Part shown: positions 6,200 through 16,046 of the stretch, in pieces
Numbering within the stretch: position 1 is the stretch's first letter
How the letters are laid out: each line of letters begins with the position of its first letter
Assembly (NCBI GenBank): GCA_910576325.1
Contig: CAJTIM010000002.1
Span: 64,501 to 128,500 of the forward strand
DNA from: Clostridia bacterium
Lineage (GTDB): Bacteria > Bacillota > Clostridia > Lachnospirales > Lachnospiraceae
DNA: 64,000 nucleotides
Direction: 5' to 3'
Translations under genes and position numbers: made by a program
Notes under the pieces: model-generated
Databases searched by the model: none
Seen by the model: only the letters and a program-made list of their open reading frames with translations
Told to the model about the DNA's origin: nothing

Positions 6200-8659
6200 T
6201 TACAGCTCCACGCTAATCTTATCCAGATGCCAAATGTCATCCACGTACTCCTGAATCGTCCTGTCAGAAGAGAACTTACCGCAGGAAGCCGTATTCAGAA
6301 TAGCCTTCTTTGCCCATCCCTTTTCATCGCGGTATGCCTCCTCCACACGCTTGTGCGCATCCGCATAAGAACGGAAATCCTTCAAAATAAAATAAGTATC
6401 CGCCCGATCACTGCTCTTGGTGTTCAGCAGGGAATCATAAATATCCCGGAACCGCTCCGGATCGTTGGGAGCATAGTAGCCGTTGATAAGCTGCATCAGC
6501 ACCTGACGGATATCCTGATCCGTATTGAAGATATCCATAGGATTGTAACCGCCGTTCTGCTCGTAATTGATAACCTCGTCAGAGCTTAAGCCAAAGATAA
6601 CGGCGTTCTCCTCACCCATTTCCTCCACCATCTCTACATTGGCTCCGTCCATAGTTCCGATGGTAATAGCGCCGTTCAGCATGAACTTCATGTTACCGGT
6701 ACCGGAAGCTTCCTTGCTGGCCGTGGAAATCTGCTCGGACACATCAGCCGCTGCGAAGATCCACTCCGCATTGGATACCCGATAATCTTCAATAAATACT
6801 ACCTTCAGCTTTCCGTTAATAGAAGCATCGTTGTTGATCACTTCTGCCACGGCATTGATCAGCTTGATGGTCAGCTTTGCACGGTGATAGCCTGCAGCCG
6901 CCTTAGCGCCGAAGATAAAGGTTCTCGGATAGAAGGGCATCTCCGGATGCTCCTTGATCTGATTGTACAGATACATCACATGAAGAATATTCATCAGCTG
7001 ACGCTTATACTCATGCAGACGCTTTACCTGTACATCAAAGATAGATCTGGGATCTACCTCCACCCCATTATGCTCCAGAATGTATTTTGCAAGGCGTACC
7101 TTATTCTGGTACTTGATATTCATAAATTCCTGCTGAGCCTTTTCATCATCCGCATAAATCTTAAGCTTGCTGATCTGAGACAAATCCGTAATCCATTCAT
7201 CACCGATGTGCTCGGTTACCCAGGATGCCAGCAGCGGATTGCCGTGAAGCAGGAAGCGGCGCTGTGTGATTCCATTTGTCTTATTGTTGAACTTCTCCGG
7301 CATCATCTGGTAGAAGTCTTTAAGCTCCTGATTTTTCAAAATCTCCGTATGAAGTCTTGCAACACCGTTTACGGAATAGCCTGCGGCAATTGCCAGATGA
7401 GCCATCTTCACCTGTCCGTCATAGATAATGGCCATCTTGCGTACCTTTTCATGATCTCCCGGATATTTCTTCTGAATCTCCAGGATAAAGCGGCGGTTGA
7501 TCTCCTCAATGATCTGGTATACGCGGGGAAGCAGTCTGGAAAACAGCTCAATCGGCCATTTCTCCAATGCCTCTGACATAATTGTATGGTTTGTATACGC
7601 ACAGGTCTTTGTGGTTACTTCCCATGCTTCATCCCACTCCAGGTGCTCCTCATCAAGCAGCACACGCATCAGCTCCGCAACTGCTACGGTCGGATGTGTA
7701 TCATTTAACTGGAAGGTTGCCTTCTCATAAAACTTGCGGATGTCCTTGTGTGCTTCCTTATATTTTGCCACTGCCCTCTGAACGCTGGCAGAGATAAAGA
7801 AGTACTGCTGTTTCAGACGAAGCTCTTTTCCTGCCATATGGTTATCATTGGGGTAGAGAACCTCAACGATCAGCTTTGCCAGATTTTCCTCCTCCACGGC
7901 CTTCTGATATTCTCCCTTGTCAAAAGAATCCAGGTGGAATGAGTTCATAGGCTCCGCATCCCAGATGCGCAGGGTGTTGACTACATTGTTGCCATAACCT
8001 ACTACCGGCAGATCACAGGGAACCGCACGAACGCTCTGATAGCCCTTCTGTACAAAATGATTCCTTCCCTTTTCGTCTATCTCAATATCTACATAACCGC
8101 CGAATTTTACAATCTCAGCATACTCCGGTCTGCGAAGTTCAAAGGGGTTGCCGTTCTTCAGCCACTCGTCCGGCACCTCAAGCTGATAGCCGTCTTTGAT
8201 CTTCTGTTTGAACATTCCATAATGATATCGGATTCCGCAGCCGTATGCCACATAGCCCAGGGTAGACAGGGAATCCAGGAAGCAGGCTGCCAGCCGCCCA
8301 AGTCCGCCGTTTCCAAGAGCCGCATCCGGTTCCTGGTCCTCAATCAGATTCAGGTCGCATCCCAATTCCTCCAGGGCTTCCTTTACGCCGTCATAAAAAG
8401 TCAGGTTGATCAGATTGTTTCCCAAAGCACGCCCCATCAAAAACTCCATAGACATGTAGTAGACAATCTTAGGATCCTTCTTCTTCATCTCCTCCTGGGT
8501 TGCAAGCCAGGCATCAATCACAGCATCCTTGGTAGCCAATGCTACCGCATTGAAAATCTGCTGCTGGGTCGCCTCCTCCATGTTCTTACGGTACAGTGTC
8601 TTTACATTGTAAACAACACTTCTTTTGAAGAGTTCCTTATCAAAAGGTCTCTTGCTCAT
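6200..8659 (-). CDS. glgP: Glycogen/starch/alpha-glucan phosphorylase
   Basis: GT35 phosphorylase of 819 residues, full length. It removes glucose from alpha-1,4-glucans as glucose-1-phosphate using pyridoxal phosphate. Visible motifs are EDQEPDAALGNGGLGRLAACF with the substrate loop, FQLNDTHPT, VKRLHEYKRQ and the PLP-lysine block EASGTGNMKFMLNGA near residue 660. The start follows GGAGGGATTTACC. It lies only 30 bp downstream of ileS on the same strand with no terminator between, so part of its transcription may come from the ileS promoter and T-box. It ends at its own terminator. The cytoplasmic location is from family knowledge. Confidence 0.95.
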   Translation of the reverse strand: MSKRPFDKELFKRSVVYNVKTLYRKNMEEATQQQIFNAVALATKDAVIDAWLATQEEMKKKDPKIVYYMSMEFLMGRALGNNLINLTFYDGVKEALEELGCDLNLIEDQEPDAALGNGGLGRLAACFLDSLSTLGYVAYGCGIRYHYGMFKQKIKDGYQLEVPDEWLKNGNPFELRRPEYAEIVKFGGYVDIEIDEKGRNHFVQKGYQSVRAVPCDLPVVGYGNNVVNTLRIWDAEPMNSFHLDSFDKGEYQKAVEEENLAKLIVEVLYPNDNHMAGKELRLKQQYFFISASVQRAVAKYKEAHKDIRKFYEKATFQLNDTHPTVAVAELMRVLLDEEHLEWDEAWEVTTKTCAYTNHTIMSEALEKWPIELFSRLLPRVYQIIEEINRRFILEIQKKYPGDHEKVRKMAIIYDGQVKMAHLAIAAGYSVNGVARLHTEILKNQELKDFYQMMPEKFNNKTNGITQRRFLLHGNPLLASWVTEHIGDEWITDLSQISKLKIYADDEKAQQEFMNIKYQNKVRLAKYILEHNGVEVDPRSIFDVQVKRLHEYKRQLMNILHVMYLYNQIKEHPEMPFYPRTFIFGAKAAAGYHRAKLTIKLINAVAEVINNDASINGKLKVVFIEDYRVSNAEWIFAAADVSEQISTASKEASGTGNMKFMLNGAITIGTMDGANVEMVEEMGEENAVIFGLSSDEVINYEQNGGYNPMDIFNTDQDIRQVLMQLINGYYAPNDPERFRDIYDSLLNTKSSDRADTYFILKDFRSYADAHKRVEEAYRDEKGWAKKAILNTASCGKFSSDRTIQEYVDDIWHLDKISVEL

Positions 8660-8689
8660 GGTAAATCCCTCCTGTTATATTATTTTTCT

Positions 8690-11600
8690 TTATGGACGTT
8701 CCACACCCAGGGTTACTTCCTCCCCGTTGATGCTCCAGTCCTTTACATATCCCTTTGTCTCACCGATTCTTACCTCAAGAGCCAATACCTCTGACTGAAT
8801 GGCTTCCCTGTGAGATGTAAGAAGCTCCGCTATTTTATCATTTCCCTGGCAATAAACAACGATCTTATCCATCACCTCAAAGTCGGCTTCCTTGCGCATG
8901 GTCTGAATCTTGCTGATGATCTCCCGGATAAAGCCTTCCTCAATCAGCTCCGGCGTCAGCTTGGTGTCAAGAACCACCGTAATCTCATTGTCTCCGTCAG
9001 ATACATAGCCCTCGGTCTGGGCCATATCGATCAACAGATCTTCTTCTGATAATACCACAGATACACCGTTTACGTCAAATGTGAGGCTGCCTTTTTCCTT
9101 CAGCTCATCCATAGCTGCGTTGCCGTCCACCTCTGCCAGATAGGTACGGATTCCGTTGAGAGATTTTCCGTACTTCGGCCCTACGGTCTTAAGCTGAGGC
9201 TTGAAGCTGTAGGTGGTAAAGGAGCGCACGTCGTCCGTAAAGGAGACGGCTTTCACATTCAGCTCATCCCGAATGATATCCTGATAATAACCGTCGAGCT
9301 TATAGGGCGCCTTCACAAACATATCGGCAATGGGCTGACGATTCTTAATATTTGCCGCATTTCTGCATGCCCGGCCCATGACTACAATCCGTAGAACCTC
9401 GTCCATATTCTTCTCAAGGTCTTTGTCTATCCATTCCGTCTTTACCTCCGGGAAGTCACAGAGGTGAATACTCTCCGGCGCGCTCTTGTCAATGCCGCAC
9501 ACCAGATTCCGATAAATATCCTCGGTGATAAACGGCACCATAGGAGCCGCCGCCTTGCAGATAGTTACAAGGGCGGTGTAGAGGGTCATATAAGCATTTA
9601 CTTTATCCTGCTCCATGCCCTTTGCCCAGAACCGTTCCCGGCTGCGGCGCACATACCAGTTGCTCATATCGTCCACAAACTCCTGAAGCGCTCTGGCTGT
9701 CTCAGGAATCCGGTAGTTGGCCAGATTATCATCCACCTGACCCACGACGGTGTTCAGCTTGGAGAGAAGCCATTTGTCCATGACATTCAGGGAATCATAG
9801 TTCAGCTCATATTTTGTCGCATCAAAATTATCAATGTTTGCATACAGTACAAAGAAAGCGTAAGTATTCCACAGCGTACCCATGAATTTGCGCTGTCCTT
9901 CCATCACGGCCTTTCCGTGGAAACGGTTGGGCAGCCAGGGAGCGCTGTTCACATAGAAGTACCAGCGGATGGCGTCCGCACCGTAGGTTGCCAATGCATC
10001 AAAGGGATCTACGGCATTTCCTTTAGACTTGCTCATCTTCTGTCCGTTCTCGTCCTGCACATGGCCCAGTACGATGACATTTTCATAGGGGGCCTTGTTG
10101 AAAATCAGCGTGGACTCGGCGAGCAGGGAGTAGAACCAGCCTCTTGTCTGGTCCACAGCCTCGGAAATAAACTGGGCCGGGAACTGCTGCTCAAACAAAT
10201 CCTGATTTTCAAAGGGATAGTGGTGCTGTGCAAAGGGCATGGCTCCGGAATCAAACCAGCAGTCAATGACCTCCGGGACGCGGTGCATTTCCCTGCCGCA
10301 CTCCGGGCACTTGATGGTAATCTCATCAATGTAGGGGCGGTGAAGCTCTACGGTCAGCGCTTTTTCATTGCCGCTCATCTCCAAAAGCTCCTGGCGGCTT
10401 CCGATGGCATGCTGATGGCCGCACTCGCACTCCCATACGTTTAAGGGCGTTCCCCAGTAGCGGTTCCGGCTGATTCCCCAGTCCTGAATATTCTCAAGCC
10501 AGTCTCCGAAGCGGCCTTTGCCGATGCTCTCCGGAATCCAGTTGATGGTATTGTTGTTGCGGATCAAGTCCTCCTTGACCGCTGTCATTTTGATAAACCA
10601 GGATTCTCTTGCATAGTAGATAAGTGGCGTATCACAGCGCCAGCAGAAGGGATAATCATGCTCAAACTTGGGCGCCAAGAAGAGCTTGCCTTCCTTGTCC
10701 AGATCCTTGAGGATCTCCGGGTCCGCCTTTTTGACAAACATTCCCGCATAGGGAGTTTCTTCCGTCATATCGCCCTTGCCGTCCACAAACTGTACAAAGG
10801 GCAGATCGTACCTGCGGCCTACCTGAGCGTCATCCTCACCGAAGGCCGGTGCGATGTGTACGATTCCCGTTCCGTCTGTCATAGTAACGTAAGTGTCGCA
10901 CGTTACATAGTGGCCTTTTTTCTTCTGCTTTGCGGCTGCCTCGCCGGTACAGGGGAATAGCGGCTCATATTCCTTGTATTCCAGATCCGTTCCTTTGAAA
11001 GTCTCAAGGATCTCATAAGCCGGCTGATCTTCTTCGGTCAGAGAACCAAGCACCTTGTCAAGCAGCTCCTGTGCCATATAATAGGTATAGCCGTCCGCAG
11101 CCTTTGCCTTTACGTAAGTGTCATTTGGATTCACACAGAGGGCTACATTGGAGGGCAGGGTCCAGGGAGTTGTGGTCCATGCCAGGAAATATGCATCCTC
11201 TCCCACTACCTTAAAGCGGACAATGGCGGAACGCTCCTTTACTGCCTTATAGCCCTGGGCCACCTCATGAGAGGACAGGGGAGTCCCGCAGCGGGGGCAG
11301 TAGGGTACAATCTTAAATCCTTTGTATAAAAGACCTTTTTCCCAAATCTCCTTTAAAGCCCACCATTCGGATTCGATGTAATCATCATGGTAGGTTACAT
11401 AGGGATCATCCATATCGGCCCAGAATCCTACAGTACCGGAGAAATCCTCCCACATGCCCTTGTATTTCCAGACGCTTTCCTTGCATTTTGTAATAAAGGG
11501 ATCGAGACCGTATTCCTCGATCTGTTCTTTTCCGTCAAGGCCCAGAAGCTTCTCTACCTCCAGCTCAACGGGGAGTCCGTGGGTGTCCCAGCCGGCTTTT

Positions 11601-11842
11601 CTCGGAACCATATAGCCCTTCATGGTGCGGTATCTGGGAATCATATCCTTGATAACACGGGTCAGTACATGTCCGATGTGTGGCTTTCCGTTGGCTGTGG
11701 GCGGTCCGTCATAAAAGGTATAGGTTTCGCCGTCCTTGCGGTTTTCCATACTTTTCTCAAAAATGTGGTTTTCTTTCCAGAAGTTTTCCACATTTTTTTC
11801 CCGCTCTACAAAGTTCAGATTGGGTGATACTTTTTCGTACAT
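8690..11842 (-). CDS. ileS: Isoleucyl-tRNA synthetase
   Basis: Class I synthetase of 1050 residues that charges tRNA-Ile. The HIGH motif is PHIGHVL near residue 56 and the KMSKS motif is KMSKSKGN near 600. The CP1 editing domain and anticodon-binding domain are full length. The size and the sequence GKPHIGHVLTRVIKD fit the longer, eukaryote-like IleS type (often called IleS2, known for lower mupirocin sensitivity) rather than the roughly 920-residue IleS1; this subtype call is inference. The start follows CAGGAGG. An Ile T-box leader and promoter lie directly upstream, and glgP follows 30 bp downstream. Confidence 0.95.
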   Translation of the reverse strand: MYEKVSPNLNFVEREKNVENFWKENHIFEKSMENRKDGETYTFYDGPPTANGKPHIGHVLTRVIKDMIPRYRTMKGYMVPRKAGWDTHGLPVELEVEKLLGLDGKEQIEEYGLDPFITKCKESVWKYKGMWEDFSGTVGFWADMDDPYVTYHDDYIESEWWALKEIWEKGLLYKGFKIVPYCPRCGTPLSSHEVAQGYKAVKERSAIVRFKVVGEDAYFLAWTTTPWTLPSNVALCVNPNDTYVKAKAADGYTYYMAQELLDKVLGSLTEEDQPAYEILETFKGTDLEYKEYEPLFPCTGEAAAKQKKKGHYVTCDTYVTMTDGTGIVHIAPAFGEDDAQVGRRYDLPFVQFVDGKGDMTEETPYAGMFVKKADPEILKDLDKEGKLFLAPKFEHDYPFCWRCDTPLIYYARESWFIKMTAVKEDLIRNNNTINWIPESIGKGRFGDWLENIQDWGISRNRYWGTPLNVWECECGHQHAIGSRQELLEMSGNEKALTVELHRPYIDEITIKCPECGREMHRVPEVIDCWFDSGAMPFAQHHYPFENQDLFEQQFPAQFISEAVDQTRGWFYSLLAESTLIFNKAPYENVIVLGHVQDENGQKMSKSKGNAVDPFDALATYGADAIRWYFYVNSAPWLPNRFHGKAVMEGQRKFMGTLWNTYAFFVLYANIDNFDATKYELNYDSLNVMDKWLLSKLNTVVGQVDDNLANYRIPETARALQEFVDDMSNWYVRRSRERFWAKGMEQDKVNAYMTLYTALVTICKAAAPMVPFITEDIYRNLVCGIDKSAPESIHLCDFPEVKTEWIDKDLEKNMDEVLRIVVMGRACRNAANIKNRQPIADMFVKAPYKLDGYYQDIIRDELNVKAVSFTDDVRSFTTYSFKPQLKTVGPKYGKSLNGIRTYLAEVDGNAAMDELKEKGSLTFDVNGVSVVLSEEDLLIDMAQTEGYVSDGDNEITVVLDTKLTPELIEEGFIREIISKIQTMRKEADFEVMDKIVVYCQGNDKIAELLTSHREAIQSEVLALEVRIGETKGYVKDWSINGEEVTLGVERP

Positions 11843-11869
11843 AAGTGCCTCCTGTTGATTTTGCTTCTT

Positions 11870-12120
11870 TCAAAAATAAAGCTCCCATCCTGTAAAAGGA
11901 CGGAAGCCTTGCTTCTGTTATACCACCTGTTACTGCATGCTGTCACATGCGTTTCCCTTTAACGGAGGAAGGCCGTCAGTACCTATGAAAGCAGCCCTGT
12001 AACAGATGCTTTCCTTCAGCCTGCAGCTCGGAAGTGATCTTCGGAAAAATCCTACTTGCACCGGGCTTTCACCCTCCCCGGCTCGCTTTGCCGTTTGGAC
12101 TTTTCTTACTCTCTTCGTCT
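11870..12120 (-). ncRNA. T-box riboswitch (Ile) upstream of ileS
   Basis: On the minus strand the leader has a long Stem I with an AGTA motif near its base and a G-rich apical part. The specifier region GAAGATCACTTCCGAG places ATC (Ile) as specifier codon. The T-box sequence is the variant AGGTGGTATAACA with the UGGU bulge that pairs to the tRNA acceptor end. A terminator follows: AAGGCTTCCGTCC / GGATGGGAGCTTT with a T-rich tail at about 11880-11870. Uncharged tRNA-Ile should stabilise the antiterminator and raise ileS expression. The boundaries are approximate. Confidence 0.9.
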
Positions 12121-12142
12121 TTGCCTTTTCTTATCGTTCATT

Positions 12143-12172
12143 AGTATAACGTGTTTTTGCTTGGTTTGTCAA
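12143..12172 (-). promoter_or_regulatory. Promoter of the ileS T-box transcript
   Basis: On the minus strand, TTGACA (12172-12167), an 18-bp spacer and TATACT (12148-12143) stand just before the T-box leader. Confidence 0.8.
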
Positions 12173-12359
12173 TGTTTTCGGTTCTTTTCTTAAAGAATTG
12201 TAAACTTTTTGTATTAGACCTTGCACCTGTAAAAAAAATAACATATACTTGAAAGTGTTATTTTTCTAAAGACTGATTGATAATAGAATCTTTTCTAAAT
12301 ACGGAAGTTTAATACGATAAATATCATCTTACACTTGTATTCTAAAGGAGTTTTCAAAT

Positions 12360-13955
12360 ATGAAATTTTCACATAGATTTTTGGCTGCGGCTCTTGGCCT
12401 GGCTCTCTTTGGTTCCGCCTGTTTTCAGCCGCTGGATGCGGATGCCGCCAAAAAGAAAAAGGGACCTACGGCCGCCGAGATTGCCGCTGCGGAGAAGGCC
12501 GAACAGGAACGGCAGGATGCTTACAACAAAACCATTGATTCCAATCAGATAGAGGGCTGGCCTCAGGGACCGCAGATTTATGCGGAGTCCGCTGTTGTGA
12601 TGGAGGCGGATACGGGAACTATTCTTTATAATAAAGATATGGATATGCACAATTATCCGGCCAGTATTACGAAGATTATGACGGCTCTTGTCACGCTGGA
12701 GCATTGCTCTTTGGATGAAATGGTGACTTATTCCTACTATGCCACTCATTCCATTGAACGCAACAGCAGCAGCATCGGTACTACGGAAGGGGAAGAGCTG
12801 ACCGTGGAGGAGTCACTCTACGCCCTTCTTCTGGAGTCTGCCAATGAATGCGGCAACGGACTGGCGGAGCATGTGGCAGGCTCTGTGGAAGCATTTGCCG
12901 ATATGATGAACGAAAAGGCGGCGGAGCTTGGATGTACGAATACTCATTTTGTCAATCCTCACGGCCTTCATGATGACAATCATTATACCTCTGCATATGA
13001 TATGGCTCTGATTATGAAAGCTGCGCTGGAAAATGATATTTTTGTGCGTATTTCCGGAACGGCAAGCTATGATATGCGCGCTACCAATAAGGATGATGAA
13101 ATCACTTATATGAAGAATCATCATTATATGATTGGGCCGTATAAAGGTATTACAAAATATCTGGATGATACGGTAATTGCGGGAAAAACCGGCGGTACTA
13201 CTGCCGCTAAGAATACTCTTGTTACGGCGGCGGAACGGAATGGTTTAACGTTGATTGTTGTTACTATGCGGACAGGAGGCGATCCAAGCGGCGAGAAGGG
13301 CGTTCCCTTATTTCCGGATACGGCTCTTCTTCTTAATTATGCTTCGGAGAATTTCAGTAAGGTCAATGTGGCTGCTAATGAGACGAATTTTTCCGTAAAT
13401 AATTCAGACTTTTTTCATACGGGCAGCGCTATTTTTGGTCAGACGGATCCTTTGATTGAGATTAATAAAAATGATTATATTGTTCTTCCCAACGGCACAG
13501 CCTTTACGGATGCCGCCCCGGAATTGATTTTTCAAAGTGATGAAAGCACCGATTCCATTGCCACACTCTCTTATACCTGGCAGGGACAGCCCGTTGGCTC
13601 GGCTTCCATAGAGCTTGCCAAGTCTACCGTGCCGGAATTTGCTTTTGATCGAAATACAGGGGATCCGGAACTTCCGGATGATGGAAATGAGGCGGAAAAT
13701 GCACCGAAAAAGTTTATCCGGATTAATATACGGCTGATTTCCATGGCTGTTATTGGTATTGCCGCTATTTTTCTTATCTATCTGCTTCTTCGTCAGCTTA
13801 TGAAATTTTTTAATATTTCATTCAATATGGAGCAGCTCCGCCGGCGCTTTCGCCGCCGTCAGCGGATTAGGAAAAAAAGGCGTATAAAGCCCAGAAAGCG
13901 GTATAAGAGAACGCCGAAAAAGAGAGAATCCGCTTATCATGAATTGGATTTATAG
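12360..13955 (+). CDS. D-alanyl-D-alanine carboxypeptidase (S11/PBP5-like)
   Basis: Low-molecular-weight penicillin-binding protein of 531 residues that trims D-Ala from peptidoglycan stem peptides. An N-terminal signal peptide is followed by a Lys/Ala-rich linker and the S11 domain with SxxK at S102-K105 (SITK), SxN at 160-162 and KTG at 276-278. A PBP5-like C-terminal beta domain, a transmembrane helix near 465-485 and an unusually long Arg/Lys-rich cytoplasmic tail (about 45 residues) follow. Most family members end in an amphipathic helix, so the real transmembrane helix plus basic tail is notable. The start has AAAGGAG 8 nt upstream. It is a single-gene unit, divergent from ileS and ending at its own terminator. 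Confidence 0.9.
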   Translation: MKFSHRFLAAALGLALFGSACFQPLDADAAKKKKGPTAAEIAAAEKAEQERQDAYNKTIDSNQIEGWPQGPQIYAESAVVMEADTGTILYNKDMDMHNYPASITKIMTALVTLEHCSLDEMVTYSYYATHSIERNSSSIGTTEGEELTVEESLYALLLESANECGNGLAEHVAGSVEAFADMMNEKAAELGCTNTHFVNPHGLHDDNHYTSAYDMALIMKAALENDIFVRISGTASYDMRATNKDDEITYMKNHHYMIGPYKGITKYLDDTVIAGKTGGTTAAKNTLVTAAERNGLTLIVVTMRTGGDPSGEKGVPLFPDTALLLNYASENFSKVNVAANETNFSVNNSDFFHTGSAIFGQTDPLIEINKNDYIVLPNGTAFTDAAPELIFQSDESTDSIATLSYTWQGQPVGSASIELAKSTVPEFAFDRNTGDPELPDDGNEAENAPKKFIRINIRLISMAVIGIAAIFLIYLLLRQLMKFFNISFNMEQLRRRFRRRQRIRKKRRIKPRKRYKRTPKKRESAYHELDL

Positions 13956-13976
13956 TATGTTCTCTGAATGCTGATA

Positions 13977-14024
13977 AAAAGGAATATCTTAAGGCTCTTG
14001 AGCTTTTGTGATATTCCTTTTTTT
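13977..14024. terminator. Bidirectional terminator
   Basis: AAAGGAATATC / GATATTCCTTT with T7 on the plus side and A5 on the other side. It serves the carboxypeptidase gene and the converging cysteine-cluster gene. Confidence 0.85.
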
Positions 14025-14040
14025 CTATGTTTTTTCTTAT

Positions 14041-14700
14041 TTATAATTTCTTTGCTTCTGCAAGTCTTTCTTCAAATTGTTCATAAAAATCTACGGCTTT
14101 TTCATAAGGCTTTACATAAAAGCTTTTCAGCAGATACATACTGAGACTTTTTCGAAAGCCTCCTTCTTCTGTATGCTCGATCCGTTTGGACAGTGCTTTC
14201 AAAAAATAATGCCACTCTGTGATAAAAGCCTCGTTTTGCTTCGGATTAGGCGTGTCTATCCACTTCTGCACCTTTATTTTTGTCTTCGGCTCTTTTTTAC
14301 ATTCATGTACTTGAAGAAAATATTGAAAACCTCCGTTCTCGTAGTAACGTCCCATAGGAAAAATGCGGCACATGCCCGGACGGAAAGGATGAATATCACA
14401 GCGGCCGTCTTCATTGAGGAAACCGCATTGTTCCATTTGACCTGCCATTTTCAGGTTTGGCAGCACAATTCCTTCTGCCAGATTTAATTCTATTTTTTCC
14501 TCCTTCAAAAGATCTTCAAAGGAGCGGTTTAAACCTGTTGTTAAATGGTAGATATCATAGGGATCTAATACGATACTGCTCCCCATTCCCCGGCAGCACT
14601 CGCAGCAGCCTTCACAGCCTCCGCAGTCCGCCCTTACCATATCACGCAGACCGTATAATTTTCCGTCTGAGACTTCTTTCATATCTATTTCCCGATCCAT
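14041..14700 (-). CDS. YkgJ-family cysteine cluster protein
   Basis: A 219-residue cytoplasmic protein with the YkgJ/CxxCxxCC signature: CGGCEGCCECCRGMG near residues 27-41, then CGFLNEDGRCDIHPFRPGMCRIFP near 92-115. The clustered cysteines are thought to bind zinc or an iron-sulfur cluster; the function of the family is not established. It converges with the carboxypeptidase gene at a shared terminator. The ATG follows GGAAAGGGAT. No partner genes are nearby to suggest a substrate. Confidence 0.8.
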   Translation of the reverse strand: MDREIDMKEVSDGKLYGLRDMVRADCGGCEGCCECCRGMGSSIVLDPYDIYHLTTGLNRSFEDLLKEEKIELNLAEGIVLPNLKMAGQMEQCGFLNEDGRCDIHPFRPGMCRIFPMGRYYENGGFQYFLQVHECKKEPKTKIKVQKWIDTPNPKQNEAFITEWHYFLKALSKRIEHTEEGGFRKSLSMYLLKSFYVKPYEKAVDFYEQFEERLAEAKKL

Positions 14701-14896
14701 TTTTTATCCCTTTCCTTTTCATGTATTTTTCTTTTTATGTTTTGCATTTTATTCTTCTGCAGTTGGTGCGGCAGAACAAATACCTTTTCTTCACTTTTTA
14801 CTTGTGTACTTGTTTATTTTATGGTACACTCTTATCTGGAAGTCAGTCAAGATTGATTTTCAAATATAATCATATTGGCCCTTTAAAATAGTATTT

Positions 14897-14968
14897 GTTC
14901 CCTTAGTTAAATGGATATAACACGAGCCTCCTAAGCCCGAATTGTGAGTTCGATTCTCGCAGGGAACA
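14897..14968 (+). tRNA. tRNA-Arg (CCT)
   Basis: Cloverleaf with a perfect acceptor stem GTTCCCT / AGGGAAC, discriminator A, anticodon loop CTCCTAA (anticodon CCT, reads AGG) and T-arm GTGAG-TTCGATT-CTCGC. The CCA end is not encoded. The anticodon stem CGAGC / GCCCG has one A.C mismatch in the middle, unusual for this tRNA. It stands alone between protein genes and is followed by a terminator. Confidence 0.9.
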
Positions 14969-14970
14969 CT

Positions 14971-15006
14971 AAAAAACTGTAAATTCAATAGAGTTTACAG
15001 TTTTTT
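14971..15006. terminator. Bidirectional terminator after tRNA-Arg
   Basis: A perfect 13-bp stem AAAAAACTGTAAA / TTTACAGTTTTTT with a 10-nt loop. Its T-rich arms work on both strands, serving the tRNA and possibly the converging minus-strand gene that ends at 15082. Confidence 0.85.
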
Positions 15007-15081
15007 ATAAATATTTAAAAGGAGCTATTGATTCAATTTAATTCAATCAACAGCTCCCATTCACATACATTTATCTTATAT

Positions 15082-15960
15082 CTACGGATGAAATATCATT
15101 TCCCCCTGCAGCCATATCACGCCCTTAAATCTACGGCCAACCCCGGGTTCTCCCAACAAGTCTTTTTGATTGATACAGACCTCAAATATCAGATCATGGC
15201 TCTCCACGGTCAATACATAGATCTTTTCTTCCGTCAGACTGTTCTCCACCAGATTATATTCCAGTATCTCTCCCAGGATGCTATAATGGTCACACTCCAC
15301 ACCGTAAGGCATAAAGTATGTAGAAACAATGGAAAACACATCCTCATCCGCAATTCTTCTGGAAATCATGGAATAGATATCCATATCCTCCAGAGTAAGA
15401 TTTTCAATCGCTTCCTCATCGCCGTCCCTGGCAGCCTGTATCATCTTTGTCCGCTGAAGCACGGCCTCGGAATTTTCTTCCTCCGTCATTCCCTTGATTA
15501 CAGGAAGTAACACTTTTCCGCCTGTGGAAAGACCGGAAAATCTCAGCGTTACCGTACAGGAGGAAAGCTGATTAAGCCGCTGCTCATTCAGCAGATCCGC
15601 CACATTCTGAACGTAGAAAATAATGGATACGCCCAGAGACAGATCATCGCATACACCAGCATAGGATTCCTTTTCCGCATGGCGCTCTACCGTCACCGTG
15701 TCATACAGCTTTTCCTGCTTTCCCTGAAAATAGGGAAGATAGTAATCCCTCTGATAATTTCCCTCTTCGTCATATTCTCCTCGGAGAAGGATTCCCATTC
15801 CCGGTGCAAATTCCTTTTTCCGCTCGGAAAAATCCTTTCCGTTTCGATTGCCGGAGGTTCGCTCGCACTGATAGCTCTCTTCCGTCATCCGGAGCAGATT
15901 ACTAAGCTCCGCTTTTTCTCTGATGTCACTAAAGCCTACAGCTCTTAAATACTCATGCAC
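15082..15960 (-). CDS. DUF3881 family protein
   Basis: A 292-residue soluble, acidic protein with no signal peptide or membrane segment. The N-terminus (MHEYLRAVGFS) and overall length match the DUF3881 family, which I know mainly from Lachnospiraceae, usually next to serS as here. No catalytic motif is visible and the function is unknown. It lies about 86 bp downstream of serS on the same strand, so co-transcription is likely. The ribosome site GAGGTG stands 8 nt before the ATG. The family name is recalled, not searched. Confidence 0.65.
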   Translation of the reverse strand: MHEYLRAVGFSDIREKAELSNLLRMTEESYQCERTSGNRNGKDFSERKKEFAPGMGILLRGEYDEEGNYQRDYYLPYFQGKQEKLYDTVTVERHAEKESYAGVCDDLSLGVSIIFYVQNVADLLNEQRLNQLSSCTVTLRFSGLSTGGKVLLPVIKGMTEEENSEAVLQRTKMIQAARDGDEEAIENLTLEDMDIYSMISRRIADEDVFSIVSTYFMPYGVECDHYSILGEILEYNLVENSLTEEKIYVLTVESHDLIFEVCINQKDLLGEPGVGRRFKGVIWLQGEMIFHP

Positions 15961-16046
15961 CGTATTTCACCTCCTCTTTGCAATTGTGCACGGCAATCCC
16001 GTTATTCGGGCAGGTTATCCACACAATTACATATTTATCCGCTTTT

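Noticed and set aside
6884-8794. Long plus-strand ORFs opposite glgP (230 and 245 codons)
   Set aside because: Antisense frames of a conserved gene with biased codon use; no ribosome sites or motifs.
9464-10444. 326-codon plus-strand ORF opposite ileS
   Set aside because: Shadow frame of a fully conserved synthetase.
12249-12284. Promoter for the carboxypeptidase gene (TTGAAA ... GATAAT)
   Set aside because: The spacer is about 24 bp, too long for a sigma-A promoter; the real promoter was not found.
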